Shown: positions 44,707 to 57,424, numbered from the stretch's first letter. The stretch is DNA of 64,000 nucleotides from Nitrospirota bacterium (GCA_029261135.1 JAJDBX010000057.1:53559-117558), one strand, 5' to 3'. Made by a program: numbers and translations. The notes: a model not told the origin generated them from the letters alone.

Positions 44707-46071
44707 ATGTCCATTTTTAGAGAATATGATATCCGTGGCATTTACGGAAAAGACTTAACGGATACCCTCGCTGAGGAGATCGGAAAATCCTACGGCACAA
44801 TTGTCCGGCGCGCAGGGGGAAAACAGATCTCACTCGGATATGATGTGCGGCTCAGCACTCCAGCCATCAAAGCCGCCTTTTTATCCGGCCTGCGATCTAC
44901 CGGAATCACTGCAATCGATATTGGAGAATGCCCTACCCCTGTCTTGTATTTTTCGCTCCATAATCTTTCAGTCGACGGTGGCGTGATGATTACAGCCAGT
45001 CACAATCCAGGGGAGTTCAACGGCTTTAAACTTTGCCTCGGGAAAGGGTCATTGTTTGGAGAAAAAATTCAGCAGCTCAAGAAAATGATCAATGAAAAAG
45101 ATTACGAAACAGCGGAAACCCCAGGTGAAGTCATCCTCGAAGAAGACTTTTTATCAAGCTATAGTGACTATTTCGTCAAACAATTCGGCCAATTTGAAAA
45201 AATGAAAGTCGTTTTAGATTGCGGAAACGGTGCTGCCGCACTCAATGCCCCTCAAATTTTTGAACGCCTGGGCTGTGAAGTCATCCCCCTCTTTTGCGAA
45301 GCAGACGGATCTTTTCCCAACCATCATCCCGATCCGACTGTTCCTGAAAACTTAGAAGACTTGATTGTCGCCGTCAAAGAAAATAGGGCAGATGTCGGCA
45401 TTGCCTTTGACGGGGATGGCGACCGGATTGGTGTCATCGATGAAAAGGGAAGTATTATATGGGGGGATCGGCTCACCCTCTTTTTTGCCTGCAGCATTTT
45501 AAAAGAAAATCCGGGGGCGACCATCATCTCCGAAGTCAAAGCCTCCCAGATACTATACGATGAAATTGCCCGCCTCGGTGGAAAAGGAATCATGTGGAAA
45601 ACAGGGCACTCTCTGATTAAAGCAAAAATGAAAGAAAGCGGCGCACTCTTGGCGGGAGAGATGAGCGGACATATTTTCTTTGCAGACCGTTATTTTGGAT
45701 ACGATGATGCAAGCTATGCTGCTTGCCGCCTGATTGAAATTCTGATCAAAGACAAGAAGCCGCTTTCGGCACATTTTGAAAAACTGCCAAAATCCTATAC
45801 AACCCCGGAGATACGCGTCGATTGCCCGGATGACCTTAAGTTTGAGATCGCGGATCAATGTCGCGATTTCTTTGCGAAACATTTTAAGGTCATCGATATT
45901 GACGGCGTCCGGATTAAACTCCAAGACGGATGGGGATTGGTCCGTGCATCAAATACACAACCTGCACTGGTCTTACGTTTTGAAGCCAGCACCCCTGAGC
46001 GTTTAGCGAAGAATCAGGAAGGTATTCAAAAGTATCTCAATACACTTTTAGCCGATCTGCCGAAACACTAA
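44707..46071 (+). CDS. Phosphomannomutase/phosphoglucomutase
   Basis: A 454-residue member of the alpha-D-phosphohexomutase family (AlgC/ManB type), converting hexose-6-P to hexose-1-P for sugar-nucleotide and polysaccharide synthesis. Catalytic phosphoserine in TASHNPGEFNGFK, the metal loop DGDGDRIG, the sugar-binding loop GEMSGH and the C-terminal phosphate-binding RASNTQP are intact. AGGAG lies eight bases before ATG. Confidence 0.94.
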   Translation: MSIFREYDIRGIYGKDLTDTLAEEIGKSYGTIVRRAGGKQISLGYDVRLSTPAIKAAFLSGLRSTGITAIDIGECPTPVLYFSLHNLSVDGGVMITASHNPGEFNGFKLCLGKGSLFGEKIQQLKKMINEKDYETAETPGEVILEEDFLSSYSDYFVKQFGQFEKMKVVLDCGNGAAALNAPQIFERLGCEVIPLFCEADGSFPNHHPDPTVPENLEDLIVAVKENRADVGIAFDGDGDRIGVIDEKGSIIWGDRLTLFFACSILKENPGATIISEVKASQILYDEIARLGGKGIMWKTGHSLIKAKMKESGALLAGEMSGHIFFADRYFGYDDASYAACRLIEILIKDKKPLSAHFEKLPKSYTTPEIRVDCPDDLKFEIADQCRDFFAKHFKVIDIDGVRIKLQDGWGLVRASNTQPALVLRFEASTPERLAKNQEGIQKYLNTLLADLPKH

Positions 46072-46073
46072 GC

Positions 46074-46730
46074 TCATTTTTTTGGAATTAAATCGATAAA
46101 ATTTTTGAGGGGGGGGAAAATATCAGAGGACTCTTCAGCATAATGGCTGCTGGCACCGTTTTTATGCAAGAGATGTTTGATCCCATAAGTGTGTGCCGCC
46201 AATAAGACATTCTCATTGTCATCGACTAATATAGAACGTGCTCGATCAAACTGGAGCACTTTTTCAGCGTCGCGCCAAAATCCAACTTCTTCCTTTGGCA
46301 TTCCAATTTCCTTGGAGGTCAAAATCGTGTCAAAATAAGGCAGCAACAGCGTCTGCTCCAGCTTAATTTGCACAGTGCGTGGATGCGCATTGGTCACAAG
46401 GATGACTTTTATATTTTCGTCGCGCAAAAACAAAAGAAAGGGTTCAACCCCTGGATGAACCCGAACTTGTTTTCGTAACCCTTCTTTCAATGCAACAATA
46501 TCTAGCCCTAAGCGATCCGTCCAGTAGAGCACATCCGTCCAATTCAGGGTTTGCTCCTCTTTTTTATACATTGCGAGTAATTTCTTCTTTGCTTTTTCAT
46601 AGGAAAGGTTGTTCAGCTCTGCATATGTTTTAGGGACATACTCTTCCCAAAAATAATCATCAAAATGCCGATCGAGCAAAGTCCCATCCATATCAAGCAG
46701 GGCAAAATCGATTTCATCCCAAGGGATCAC
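46074..46730 (-). CDS. HAD-family nucleotidase (YrfG-like)
   Basis: A 218-residue HAD hydrolase with DMDGTLLD (the Asp nucleophile), TNAH (motif II) and DDNENV (motif IV). Its overall resemblance is to the GMP/IMP nucleotidase YrfG; substrate assignment is by memory. GTG 46730 has AGGAG eight bases upstream. It converges with the hexomutase gene, leaving only two bases between the stops. Confidence 0.82.
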   Translation of the reverse strand: MIPWDEIDFALLDMDGTLLDRHFDDYFWEEYVPKTYAELNNLSYEKAKKKLLAMYKKEEQTLNWTDVLYWTDRLGLDIVALKEGLRKQVRVHPGVEPFLLFLRDENIKVILVTNAHPRTVQIKLEQTLLLPYFDTILTSKEIGMPKEEVGFWRDAEKVLQFDRARSILVDDNENVLLAAHTYGIKHLLHKNGASSHYAEESSDIFPPLKNFIDLIPKK

Positions 46731-46771
46731 GGGAATATCTCCTAAAAAATAGCCACGCCCTTATCGCTATT

Positions 46772-46800
46772 AGTTTATGGGCAGAGGGTTGTTCTGTCAA
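46772..46800 (-). promoter_or_regulatory. Promoter of the HAD nucleotidase gene
   Basis: On the minus strand, TTGACA (46800-46795), 17-bp spacer, TAAACT (46777-46772). Transcription would start near 46765, about 35 nt before the GTG start. It lies just after the ATP synthase operon end, where no clear terminator was seen. Confidence 0.6.
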
Positions 46801-46846
46801 AAAGGCGTTGGGGGATTAAACAAGAGGGAGAACGAAAATGGACTTC

Positions 46847-47131
46847 TTAATGCGTTTTTGTGGTTTCCTCAGGGGTCACTTTTTCAGTGACCAGTGTGAC
46901 TTCATTGTTTTTTACATCAAGAAAACCAGGCCCAATGGTGAAGAACTGTTTTTCACCTTTGGGTGAGGTAAGGACAAGACGTCCTGGACGCAGAGTGGAA
47001 ATAATCGGCGCATGGTTTACGAGTACACCAAAACTCCCGCCACCGCCAGGGCACAAGATGGAAAGCATTTGGCCATCAAAAAAGACCTTTTCCGGGGTCA
47101 CCACCATCAGGTGAAATGTCTTTTCGCTCAT
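46847..47131 (-). CDS. atpC: ATP synthase epsilon subunit, short form
   Basis: A 94-residue epsilon, only the N-terminal beta-sandwich domain (FHLMVVTPEKVFFDGQ...NHAPIISTLRPG). The C-terminal helical hairpin (about 45 residues in most species), which inhibits the enzyme, is absent; the chain ends in TPEETTKTH. ATG 47131 is used, just after GTG 47134. Last gene of the atp operon; four bases separate it from atpD. Confidence 0.93.
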   Translation of the reverse strand: MSEKTFHLMVVTPEKVFFDGQMLSILCPGGGGSFGVLVNHAPIISTLRPGRLVLTSPKGEKQFFTIGPGFLDVKNNEVTLVTEKVTPEETTKTH

Positions 47132-47137
47132 CACTTT

Positions 47138-49424
<2,287 letters not shown>

Positions 49425-49430
49425 CTTTGT

Positions 49431-50951
49431 TTAAGCAACACCCCCAGGGTGCCATCCCTTCTTGAATTCAGTAATGATCTCATCCATTTTTTGATTTAAT
49501 TCAGGACTGAGTTTTTGTTTTTCTTCAATTTCTCGACCAATTTCTGGATACTGATCCGTCATCATTTTTAAATAATCTGCTTCAAAAACACGAATATCTT
49601 CTGAGTTCAAGTCATCAAGATGTCCTGCCCCCCCCGCATAAATCACGATCACCTGATCGGAGAGCGAGTAGGGATTATATTGTCCTTGCTTCAGCAGCTC
49701 GACCATTTTCTCTCCCCGTTTTAACTGGGCAAGGGTAGATTTATCAAGATCTGAGCCAAACTGAGCGAATGCAGCCAACTCACGATATTGTGCCAAATCA
49801 AGCCGTAAGGTACCGGAAACTTTTTTCATTGCCTTGGTCTGAGCATTTCCCCCTACCCTTGAAACCGAAAGCCCGACATTAATCGCAGGCCGGACACCCG
49901 AATAAAATAAATCGGGTTCGAGGTAGATCTGCCCATCCGTAATTGAAATCACATTAGTTGGAATATAAGCCGAAACATCCCCCGCTTGCGTTTCAATGAT
50001 GGGAAGCGCAGTCAAAGACCCCCCGCCGAGGTCATCACTCAGTTTTGCTGCACGCTCTAAAAGACGCGAATGGAGAAAGAAAACATCCCCTGGAAAAGCC
50101 TCTCGACCTGGAGGACGACGCAGAAGAAGAGAGAGCTGGCGATAAGCATTGGCATGTTTTGAAAGGTCATCATAAATAACCAAAGCCGGTTTACCGTTGT
50201 ACATAAACTCTTCACCCAAAGTGCAACCTGCATAGGGTGCGATGTACTGCATAGATGCCGGCTGATTGGCCGTAGCCGAAACCACGGTTGTATATTCCAT
50301 AGCACCATGATCTTCAAGCACTTTCACCACGGAGGCCACATTGGAAGATTTTTGCCCAATGGCAACATAGATACAGTAGATTCCACTATCTTTTTGGTTA
50401 ATGATGGTATCGATCGCAATGGCTGTTTTCCCGGTTTGACGGTCTCCAATAATCAACTCCCGCTGTCCCCGGCCCACGGGGATCATGGCGTCAATCGCTT
50501 TTAAGCCCGTCTGAACCGGCTCTGTTACCGATTGACGTTGAACCACATTGGGCGCACCCCCTTCAAGCACACGACTTTTGTCTGTGACGATAGGCCCTTT
50601 TCCATCAATGGGACGCCCTAAAGCATCAACGACACGGCCTTTCATGGCTTCGCCCACCGGGATCTGCGCAATATTTCCGGTTCGTTTGACCAGGTCGCCT
50701 TCTTTGATCAACTGTGTTTCACCAAAGAGAATTGCACCCACATCATCTTTTTCGAGATTCAATAACATACCCATCACATCGTTCGGAAAAGTAACAAGCT
50801 CCCCTGCCATCGCATTCTTCAAACCAGAAATACGCGCAATGCCATCCCCGACACTGATGACCGAACCAGATTCTTCAAAGGTCACACTGGATTTATATTC
50901 TCCGACATATTTTTCTAAGATGCTTGTGATGTCATCCTGCTTAATTTTCAA
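49431..50951 (-). CDS. atpA: ATP synthase alpha subunit
   Basis: A 506-residue nucleotide-binding F1 subunit with Walker A GDRQTGKT and the VSRVGG and GVRPAINVG signatures. The start is TTG at 50951, behind GGGAGG; the gene overlaps atpH by 11 bp, indicating coupled translation. Confidence 0.97.
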   Translation of the reverse strand: MKIKQDDITSILEKYVGEYKSSVTFEESGSVISVGDGIARISGLKNAMAGELVTFPNDVMGMLLNLEKDDVGAILFGETQLIKEGDLVKRTGNIAQIPVGEAMKGRVVDALGRPIDGKGPIVTDKSRVLEGGAPNVVQRQSVTEPVQTGLKAIDAMIPVGRGQRELIIGDRQTGKTAIAIDTIINQKDSGIYCIYVAIGQKSSNVASVVKVLEDHGAMEYTTVVSATANQPASMQYIAPYAGCTLGEEFMYNGKPALVIYDDLSKHANAYRQLSLLLRRPPGREAFPGDVFFLHSRLLERAAKLSDDLGGGSLTALPIIETQAGDVSAYIPTNVISITDGQIYLEPDLFYSGVRPAINVGLSVSRVGGNAQTKAMKKVSGTLRLDLAQYRELAAFAQFGSDLDKSTLAQLKRGEKMVELLKQGQYNPYSLSDQVIVIYAGGAGHLDDLNSEDIRVFEADYLKMMTDQYPEIGREIEEKQKLSPELNQKMDEIITEFKKGWHPGGVA

Positions 50952-51528
50952 GAGACCTCCCCTTCTCAGCTAATATCTTCCTTGAAATCCCTTCGCGCAT
51001 ACGCCCCAACTGCCCTTTTAGACTGCCATCAATAATGCGATCTCCCAAATGAACGGTGATCCCCCCCAATATTTCGGGATCAACGGACATTTTCAAAAAC
51101 ACAGCTTCTCCGGCAAGCTCTGAAAGCGTGGCTTCAATTTTTTGCGTTGCGGGATCAGAAAGAGGAACAGCTGTAATGACCTTTGCGGTAATTTTCTTTC
51201 TCGACTCTGCCGTCAGACTAAAAAAATGATCAATAATGCCCGGAAGCAGTTCTCCCCTTCCCTGCTCAACAGCAAGTGACAACTGATACTGCGTGATCGG
51301 AGACACCGAATCCCCCATGAGTTCGACGATGGCTTTTCGCTTCCCCTCAGCAGTCACTTTTGAATCTTTCAAGAAAGGGATGAGATCGTGATGACCGGAT
51401 AAGGCCTCTCTCAGTGCCGTCAATTCGGCTTCAACCTGATCAATAAGTCCTTCACTTTTGGCCACCGAAAGGATGGAAGAAGCGTAACCCTGAATCACCA
51501 CATGGATCGCGTCACTGGGTTTTGGCAT
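50941..51528 (-). CDS. atpH: ATP synthase delta subunit
   Basis: A 195-residue peripheral-stalk subunit linking F1 to subunit b. Conserved C-terminal segment [25 protein letters not shown]. The gene overlaps atpF by 17 bp and atpA by 11 bp. AAGGAAG precedes ATG. Confidence 0.95.
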   Translation of the reverse strand: MPKPSDAIHVVIQGYASSILSVAKSEGLIDQVEAELTALREALSGHHDLIPFLKDSKVTAEGKRKAIVELMGDSVSPITQYQLSLAVEQGRGELLPGIIDHFFSLTAESRKKITAKVITAVPLSDPATQKIEATLSELAGEAVFLKMSVDPEILGGITVHLGDRIIDGSLKGQLGRMREGISRKILAEKGRSLEN

Positions 51529-52012
51529 AATCTTCCTTCACCTGAGCGAGTGCGTTTTCAATGAGCTTCTCATGATCTTTTTGTTGGAGGGTTTCTGAAA
51601 TCATCTTCGAGGCGACCTGCACAGACAACTCGGCCACCTGTTCTTGGAGCTCCATCAGCGCCTTTTTTTTCTCGCGCTCAATTTCCTCTTGCGCTTTTTT
51701 CACCAACTCTTTTGATTCTTCAGCCGCTTTGTCTACAATTTCCCGTTTCAGCTTCTCCCCGACAGATCGGCCTTCTTCGATCATTTTCTGAACCTCGGCA
51801 CGCCCTTCATCCAACTGGGACTGATATTGAACCAGCAGAGCTTCGGCGTCCTGTCGTGCTTTTTCTGAGGATTCAAGCTCTTCCTTGATTGAGATCGCGC
51901 GACTTTCAATCATCGCCACAATGGGTTTATAGGCAAACTTCGCCAAGAGCCCGACCAAAGTAATAAAGCATATCCATGTCCAAATGATTAATCCTGGGTC
52001 TGCCTCAAACAT
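51512..52012 (-). CDS. atpF: ATP synthase b subunit
   Basis: A 166-residue peripheral-stalk protein. An N-terminal membrane helix (about 5-25) is followed by a long charged coiled coil. There is one b gene only, so the stalk is probably a homodimer. The ATG has GGAG upstream. Confidence 0.94.
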   Translation of the reverse strand: MFEADPGLIIWTWICFITLVGLLAKFAYKPIVAMIESRAISIKEELESSEKARQDAEALLVQYQSQLDEGRAEVQKMIEEGRSVGEKLKREIVDKAAEESKELVKKAQEEIEREKKKALMELQEQVAELSVQVASKMISETLQQKDHEKLIENALAQVKEDYAKTQ

Positions 52013-52027
52013 CTTTCTTCTCCGTTC

Positions 52028-52261
<234 letters not shown>

Positions 52262-52298
52262 TTAATCCGAAGCCGCGCTTCACAATTTCGCGATCTTT

Positions 52299-53060
52299 TT
52301 AATGTTCCATGTGTAAGGCATCTGATAAATAAGATGCCGTTAAAACTGAAAATATATAAGCCTGAATGAGTGCAACAAAAATCTCAAAGGCATACATGAT
52401 GATCACGCCAATCACGGGCAAGGGCGTGACGAAAACACTCTTGAACAAAATGATCATCGATAAAAAAACCAATATAACCATATGCCCCGCCATCATATTT
52501 GCAAAAAGCCGGACGGCCAAAGAAAAGGGCTTTGCAAAAAGACTGATAAACTCAATCGGTAACATGACTGGCAATATCCATGTGGGAACACCACTGGGAA
52601 TAAAGGCCTTAAAATAACCGACAAAACCATATTTTCGAATACCCGCGCCTTGCACACAAAAAAAGACAAGGATGGCCAGAGCCGCAGTGACATTAATATT
52701 TGAGGTGGGGGTGAATGATCCGGGGATCAATCCCATAAGATTGCACGATAAGATAAAAAGGAAAAGCGTTGCAATCAAGGGGAACCACCCCTTTCCTTCT
52801 TTTCCAATCACGTTAATCACAAGTTCTTCGCGCAGAAAATCAATGATCATCTCAATAAAATTCTGAAGTCCTTTTGGGTATCGCTTTAAAGTTGCAGCCA
52901 CAAAGGTGAGCAGACCAAAGGTCGCAACCGTTGCAATGAACATCCAAAGCACGGGTTGCGTAATTGAAAGATCTAATCCACCCACATGGAATTCAACGAT
53001 GGGATGAACTTCAAAATGGTGTAGCGGATCAATTGCCGCCCCACCGCCGGCTTCTGCCAT
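52299..53060 (-). CDS. atpB: ATP synthase a subunit
   Basis: A 253-residue membrane subunit carrying the essential Arg in SLAVRLFANMMAGH and the conserved C-terminal ALIQAYIFSVLTASYL. Start ATG has GGAGG upstream and shares bases with the stop codon of subunit I. Confidence 0.96.
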   Translation of the reverse strand: MAEAGGGAAIDPLHHFEVHPIVEFHVGGLDLSITQPVLWMFIATVATFGLLTFVAATLKRYPKGLQNFIEMIIDFLREELVINVIGKEGKGWFPLIATLFLFILSCNLMGLIPGSFTPTSNINVTAALAILVFFCVQGAGIRKYGFVGYFKAFIPSGVPTWILPVMLPIEFISLFAKPFSLAVRLFANMMAGHMVILVFLSMIILFKSVFVTPLPVIGVIIMYAFEIFVALIQAYIFSVLTASYLSDALHMEH

Positions 53061-53365
53061 TAAAACCTCCCTTGAGATTGGATACCACTCGTCTTCATTG
53101 CCGGAGTGCAGGCCTTTCGCGCCATGTTTAGAAGAAATAAGGTTATCACAATTATAAACGAAAGCAATACAACGGAAATATTCAATATTTCCGTCTTTAA
53201 TATCAGGAAGAATACGGAGGCGATCAATCCGAGCCGAAGAAAAGCACTAAAGATTAAAAAACCCCGCGATGATGCCACTGGGCTACGGGAAGTACGAAAT
53301 GCCCAACGATGAACTATGAGAGAATAGACAAGACCTAAGAGAACACCGACCAACACTGAAACCAT
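53060..53365 (-). CDS. atpI: ATP synthase subunit I-like membrane protein
   Basis: A 101-residue protein with up to three or four membrane helices, in the position of atpI, thought to assist c-ring assembly in other bacteria. The sequence is poorly conserved, as usual. ATG 53365 overlaps the preceding stop; the gene's own TAA overlaps atpB's ATG. Assignment rests on position and hydrophobicity. Confidence 0.72.
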   Translation of the reverse strand: MVSVLVGVLLGLVYSLIVHRWAFRTSRSPVASSRGFLIFSAFLRLGLIASVFFLILKTEILNISVVLLSFIIVITLFLLNMARKACTPAMKTSGIQSQGRF

Positions 53366-53634
53366 CAATTCTTTTCGTCCTCTTTCTCTTTTACCTGTTG
53401 ACTATCTTGAGTTATTTTTTTTTCAGAAACAATTAAACGAAAAATATTCAAAAACCCTGCGGCCGCACCCAGAACAAACCCTAGAATCAAAAACAGTGGC
53501 TTGCTCTCAAGCCACTGATCAAGCACACGACCACCCGCGACACCGATAAAAACGGAGACAACCATCTCAGTGCCAAGATTGCCATAGCGACGAAAAAGCT
53601 GCCAGCCACTTTCATCATGTTTTTGAGATATCAA
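53365..53634 (-). CDS. AtpZ/AtpI-family membrane protein
   Basis: An 89-residue protein with two helices separated by a short LES loop (MVVSVFIGVAGGRVLDQWLESKPLFLILGFVLGAAAGFLNIFRL). It matches the AtpZ type that often opens atp operons and has been linked to divalent-cation or assembly roles. Start TTG 53634 with GAGG five bases upstream. First gene of the operon, behind a good promoter. Confidence 0.8.
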   Translation of the reverse strand: MISQKHDESGWQLFRRYGNLGTEMVVSVFIGVAGGRVLDQWLESKPLFLILGFVLGAAAGFLNIFRLIVSEKKITQDSQQVKEKEDEKN

Positions 53635-53675
53635 AATACCTCAGAGACTAATGACACCGATACAAAAATCGGGGT

Positions 53676-53705
53676 TTTATATCATGCCTTCTATTTTATT
53701 GTCAA
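53676..53705 (-). promoter_or_regulatory. Promoter of the ATP synthase operon
   Basis: Minus strand: TTGACA (53705-53700), 18-bp spacer, TATAAA (53681-53676), with TG one base before the -10 box (extended -10). The start site would be near 53669, about 35 nt before atpZ. A small CCGAT...ATCGG hairpin lies in the leader. Confidence 0.75.
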
Positions 53706-53730
53706 TGAGATTTAGTCACACTGGAATTTC

Positions 53731-54135
53731 TCACCATCCTTTTAATACCTTTCGGAGCTTCTCGACATCATTCTCATCACACCAGACATAGGCAGAATAA
53801 TTGCGGTCAAAAGCCATCGCATCCACTGCAAATAAATTAATCCCTTCTTGGGCAATTAAGTCGAGCGTGTCCGCAAGCGCACCGGGACGATCTTCCCCGA
53901 TAAGATGAAAACAGCTGCCTTCACGGAAGGACCAGTCTGCTTCGCGAATCACCTTTTTAAATGAGTGTGGATCACGAGGAATTGCGACAATTTCCGCATT
54001 TCCTCGTCCGGTACCAAAGCTCCAAACACCTGCCAGATTCAATTCATTTTCTGACATCCGCTTTGAAAATCGTGCCAACTGACCCGGCTTATCATCTGTA
54101 TCTATTGTGAAATAGGTCGCCCGCTCAATATCCAT
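53731..54135 (-). CDS. Tandem ACT domain protein
   Basis: A 134-residue protein with two ACT domains (DDKPGQLARFSKRM and EDRPGALADTLDLIAQEGIN), the ligand-binding folds used in amino-acid-sensing regulators. No catalytic or DNA-binding domain. The ligand is not known. It precedes the atp operon on the same strand, but the operon promoter lies between them. Confidence 0.83.
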   Translation of the reverse strand: MDIERATYFTIDTDDKPGQLARFSKRMSENELNLAGVWSFGTGRGNAEIVAIPRDPHSFKKVIREADWSFREGSCFHLIGEDRPGALADTLDLIAQEGINLFAVDAMAFDRNYSAYVWCDENDVEKLRKVLKGW

Positions 54136-54343
54136 CTGAGTCTCCCCCCTGATTCTCTACATTTTGAAGCACACGAATGATATCGCGATAAGATAGTAAA
54201 CTATGATCAAAAAAACAAGGACAAGAGATCAAAAAAGAAATTGGCGAGGAAATCCCCTTTTGATCAGTGAGAGAAGAACAAGTCAATCCACCTTGAGACA
54301 GGAATAAGTGGATCAGCTGTATTTATCTAAATGATTTTATAGT

Positions 54344-54541
54344 TTAACTGGGTGGGGCAGTCAGGTAACGCGCTGCTTTCAAGCGCTTTTTTCTGGCTTC
54401 TTTCTGCTTTCTTTTCCGTTTTACCGATGGTTTTTCATAAAAGCTTCTTCTTTTCAATTCTTTTAAAAGACCTTCTTTGGCCAATTGCCGCTTAAGCGCC
54501 TTTAAAGCTTTTTCAATTTGGTTATCGTAAACTTTAATCAA
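54344..54541 (-). CDS. rpsU: 30S ribosomal protein S21
   Basis: A 65-residue basic S21 (ALKALKRQLAKEGLLKELKRRSFYEKPSVKRKRK). AAGGAAGGGA precedes the ATG. It has its own promoter with an inverted repeat at the start site and a possible attenuator in the leader. The gene order is not the dnaG-linked one of enterobacteria. Confidence 0.93.
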   Translation of the reverse strand: MIKVYDNQIEKALKALKRQLAKEGLLKELKRRSFYEKPSVKRKRKQKEARKKRLKAARYLTAPPS

Positions 54542-54605
54542 AAATCAATCCCTTCCTTTCCGCAAGTGGGTCATCTCGAATTCAGACATTTTTAAAGCTG
54601 AAATA

Positions 54606-54682
54606 AAAACCCCTCACAAGTTGCTCTGGGGGGATAACTCTCGGTAATCCAAGAGTCTATCTCTTTTTTAATATAGAGTCAA
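54606..54682 (-). promoter_or_regulatory. rpsU promoter, operator-like repeat and possible attenuator
   Basis: Minus strand: TTGACT (54682-54677), 17-bp spacer, TAGACT (54659-54654). An inverted repeat GATA(G)ACTCTTGG-ATTA-CCGAGAGTTATC (54661-54633) overlaps the -10 box and start site. Just downstream CCCCCCAGAG...GTGAGGGG followed by TTTTT (54633-54606) resembles a small terminator about 65-90 nt before the rpsU ATG. Confidence 0.55.
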
Positions 54683-54718
54683 GGACGACTGTTCTATAAA
54701 AATATCGTGATCTAATTC

Positions 54719-54747
54719 TTGATCCTCCCTGGTTTTCATGTTGTAAT
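54719..54747 (+). promoter_or_regulatory. Candidate promoter of the Slp lipoprotein gene
   Basis: TTGATC (54719-54724), 17-bp spacer, TGTAAT (54742-54747) upstream of the lipoprotein at 54784. Divergent from the rpsU promoter. Confidence 0.4.
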
Positions 54748-54783
54748 ATTCTGACAATTTATGAGCAATGAGCACCAAGTCCT

Positions 54784-55443
54784 ATGATTCAGATCAAACC
54801 TATTTTAACCATTGTAATGCTGTTTTTCTCCACAAGCTTGAGTGGCTGTTTTTATGGGATAAAGACAATCCCAGAGGATTTGAAACAAGGTATTTCTTCA
54901 GCTCTGATGTTTGAAACGGTGATCCAGAACCCGGAAGCATCCATTGGGGAAAAAATCCTCTGGGGCGGCGTGATTCTCAAGGCGACTGTTTATGAATCCG
55001 GGACAGTGATTGAGATCATTCAAAAACCACTCGACTGGAGAGACCGCCCCATAGACACCGATCAAAGTGGTGGCCGCTTTCTCTTAGAAAAGGAGGGCAT
55101 TTTCCTTGATCCGGCGATTTACCAAGAAGGCCGGGAAATGACTCTAGTCGGGGAGATCACGAAAGAAGAGCGCAGACCCTTAGGGGAAATGGTTTACCGC
55201 TACCCCTATGTCAGGGCTTCACACATTCATCTTTGGAAGAAACGGCCCAAACACATCGCAGCCCCTTATCCACCCTTTCCACATTGCCGATATCCTTTTT
55301 GGTATGGCTGTCCAGACCATTTTTATCCCAGTCCCTATTTTTATCGTGACCCCTTTCGGCCACAACCCTATCCTTTTTCCCCCTATCGGCCTCCCCTATT
55401 CTTTCGTGATCATCTCCACAAGGCTCCTTCCAGTCCGGAATAA
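54784..55443 (+). CDS. Slp-family outer-membrane lipoprotein
   Basis: A 219-residue predicted lipoprotein with signal peptide ending in LSGC at about residue 22. The core (about 40-155) matches the Slp/YeaY family: WGGVILKATVYESGTVIEIIQKPL, GGRFLLEKEGIFLDP, YQEGREMTLVGEI. Beyond it, a Pro/Tyr/Phe-rich tail (about 160-219) with multiple PYPF and RPP-type stretches is not typical of the family. Starvation- or acid-inducible in E. coli; role here unknown. Confidence 0.85.
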   Translation: MIQIKPILTIVMLFFSTSLSGCFYGIKTIPEDLKQGISSALMFETVIQNPEASIGEKILWGGVILKATVYESGTVIEIIQKPLDWRDRPIDTDQSGGRFLLEKEGIFLDPAIYQEGREMTLVGEITKEERRPLGEMVYRYPYVRASHIHLWKKRPKHIAAPYPPFPHCRYPFWYGCPDHFYPSPYFYRDPFRPQPYPFSPYRPPLFFRDHLHKAPSSPE

Positions 55444-55453
55444 ATTTCCGGCA

Positions 55454-57415
55454 TCAGACATCATCTGAAATTAGCGCTTCGCACCCTAAAGAAAGCTCTT
55501 CCCATTCTTCTGTTTCCGCTTCAATTTCTTTTTTGAGTTGATTGTGGCGGGCCATAATTTCGTGAAAGCGTTCTTTATCTGCATAAATGGCTTGATCTGC
55601 AAGGTGCGCAAGACATTTATCGTATTCAGCCGTTTTCATCTCTAGCGATTTTTCGATTGCGTCGATTTTTTTCTTTAAAGGTTTGCGAAGGCGATAGTTT
55701 TGGTTTCGCGCTTCCGCTTCAAGCCTTTTTTGTTCCTTCGCGCTATTTTTCTCATGAAATTTTTTTGTCGTTGTTTTTGATTTGAAGGCTGAATCAGTGG
55801 AAGACACTTTCATCTGTTCTTTTTTATAGAGGTAATGCCCATAATCCCCATAAAACCGTGTGACCCTCCCTTGATCAACTTCAATGATCGTGTTTGCGAC
55901 TTCTTGGATCAAGTGGCGATCATGCGTAATTAAACAGAGTGTGCCGCTGTATTCCTTCAAGGCTTTGGACAAAATTTCGCGTGAAGCCATATCGAGGTGG
56001 TTTGTCGGTTCGTCCAATAAAATCAGGTTGGCAGGATGAACCAATAATTTGGCCAATGCGAGCCGACTTTTTTCTCCGCCACTCAAAACAGAGACTTTTT
56101 TGAAAACATCATCACCTCTAAATAAAAAAGCACCCAGAATCCCTCGAAGGCTTGTTTGTCCCTCAAGCGGCGCTGCAGTGCCAATTTCTTCCAGCAATGA
56201 ATTCGACAGATCGAGTGTTTCTAATTGATGTTGACTGAAATAGGCGACATTGACTTTTCCCCCAAGCCTTCGCTCGCCCTGATTGATGTCTGTGACCCCC
56301 GATAAAATTTTGATTAAAGTCGATTTTCCTGCGCCATTTGGGCCAACGAGCGCAATCTTTTCACCGCGTTCCAATTTCAAATCAATCCCTTCAAATACAC
56401 TTTTAGCATCATAAGATTTAAAAATATTATGAAGCGTGATGACATCACGCGCAGATCGCTCCGGTTGAGGGAATGAAAAGTTGACCTTTTTACCTTCTTT
56501 ATTGGGCGCAGCAATTCGGTCGATTTTTTCCAATTGTTTGAGACGACTCTGCGCCTGCCGCGCCTTTGTGGCTTTAGCGCGAAACCGGTCAACAAATTGT
56601 TGTGTCTGTTCAATCTTTTTTTGTTGATTTTCATAGGTGGCTTGTTGGATTTCCGCCGACTCTGCTTTAGCTTTTTCAAATTGATCGTAATTCCCCGTAT
56701 AAAAACAGAGCTTGCTTTGATCGATTTCAAAAACGCGATTGGCGAGTCCATTAATAAACGCACGGTCATGTGAAATCATGAGGATCCCACCGGGATAGTC
56801 CTTGAGAAAGCCTTCGAGCCAAACAAGCGAAGCGAGGTCGAGGTGGTTTGTCGGCTCATCCAACAAAAGGAGGTCAGGTTGAGAGACCAGCAGTTTTGCG
56901 AGAGCCACACGCATGAGCCATCCCCCGCTGAGTTGATCGGTGTTGCCACGAATGTCTATATTGACAAAACCGAGTCCCGCCAATATTTTTTCTGCTTTGT
57001 ATTCGAGTTGATAGCCCCCGATGGCTTCAAATTTTTCCTGAAGTGCGGCATATTCAATCCCCAGCTTTACTTTAAGATTTTCATCCATGGTGGATTCTAT
57101 TTTGGCCATGATTTCTCGTATTTTTTTTGAAAGCCGGTCAATTTCAGAAGCACCCGAAAGCACTTCTTCCAGTATGGTTTTTCCTCTTAAGTTGATCACT
57201 TCCTGTGTGAGATATCCGACACGAATTGATTTCGCGGAAACGACTTCACCCGAATCAGGGGAAAGACGTCCTGAAATAATTTCAAGGAGCGTTGTTTTTC
57301 CTGCCCCGTTTGGGCCGATTAAGGCGATGCGGTCTTTGGTCGAAAATTGAAAGGTGCCCCCGGAGAAAAGCATCCGGTCGCCGATTTTTTTTGTGACATT
57401 AAAAAGGGAAATCAT
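55454..57415 (-). CDS. ABC-F family ATPase
   Basis: A 653-residue cytoplasmic protein with two ABC domains and no membrane part: Walker [10 protein letters not shown] and GPNGAGKST, signature QLSGGW and VLSGGEKSR, Walker [13 protein letters not shown] and [12 protein letters not shown]. The linker is rich in Arg/Lys, and a C-terminal coiled coil follows (about 560-650). ABC-F proteins act on the ribosome; the resemblance is to the YheS/Uup group. Its start lies 10 bases past the stop of the dihydroorotate-dehydrogenase-like gene, probably one operon. Confidence 0.92.
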   Translation of the reverse strand: MISLFNVTKKIGDRMLFSGGTFQFSTKDRIALIGPNGAGKTTLLEIISGRLSPDSGEVVSAKSIRVGYLTQEVINLRGKTILEEVLSGASEIDRLSKKIREIMAKIESTMDENLKVKLGIEYAALQEKFEAIGGYQLEYKAEKILAGLGFVNIDIRGNTDQLSGGWLMRVALAKLLVSQPDLLLLDEPTNHLDLASLVWLEGFLKDYPGGILMISHDRAFINGLANRVFEIDQSKLCFYTGNYDQFEKAKAESAEIQQATYENQQKKIEQTQQFVDRFRAKATKARQAQSRLKQLEKIDRIAAPNKEGKKVNFSFPQPERSARDVITLHNIFKSYDAKSVFEGIDLKLERGEKIALVGPNGAGKSTLIKILSGVTDINQGERRLGGKVNVAYFSQHQLETLDLSNSLLEEIGTAAPLEGQTSLRGILGAFLFRGDDVFKKVSVLSGGEKSRLALAKLLVHPANLILLDEPTNHLDMASREILSKALKEYSGTLCLITHDRHLIQEVANTIIEVDQGRVTRFYGDYGHYLYKKEQMKVSSTDSAFKSKTTTKKFHEKNSAKEQKRLEAEARNQNYRLRKPLKKKIDAIEKSLEMKTAEYDKCLAHLADQAIYADKERFHEIMARHNQLKKEIEAETEEWEELSLGCEALISDDV

Positions 57416-57424
57416 GGGAACTGC

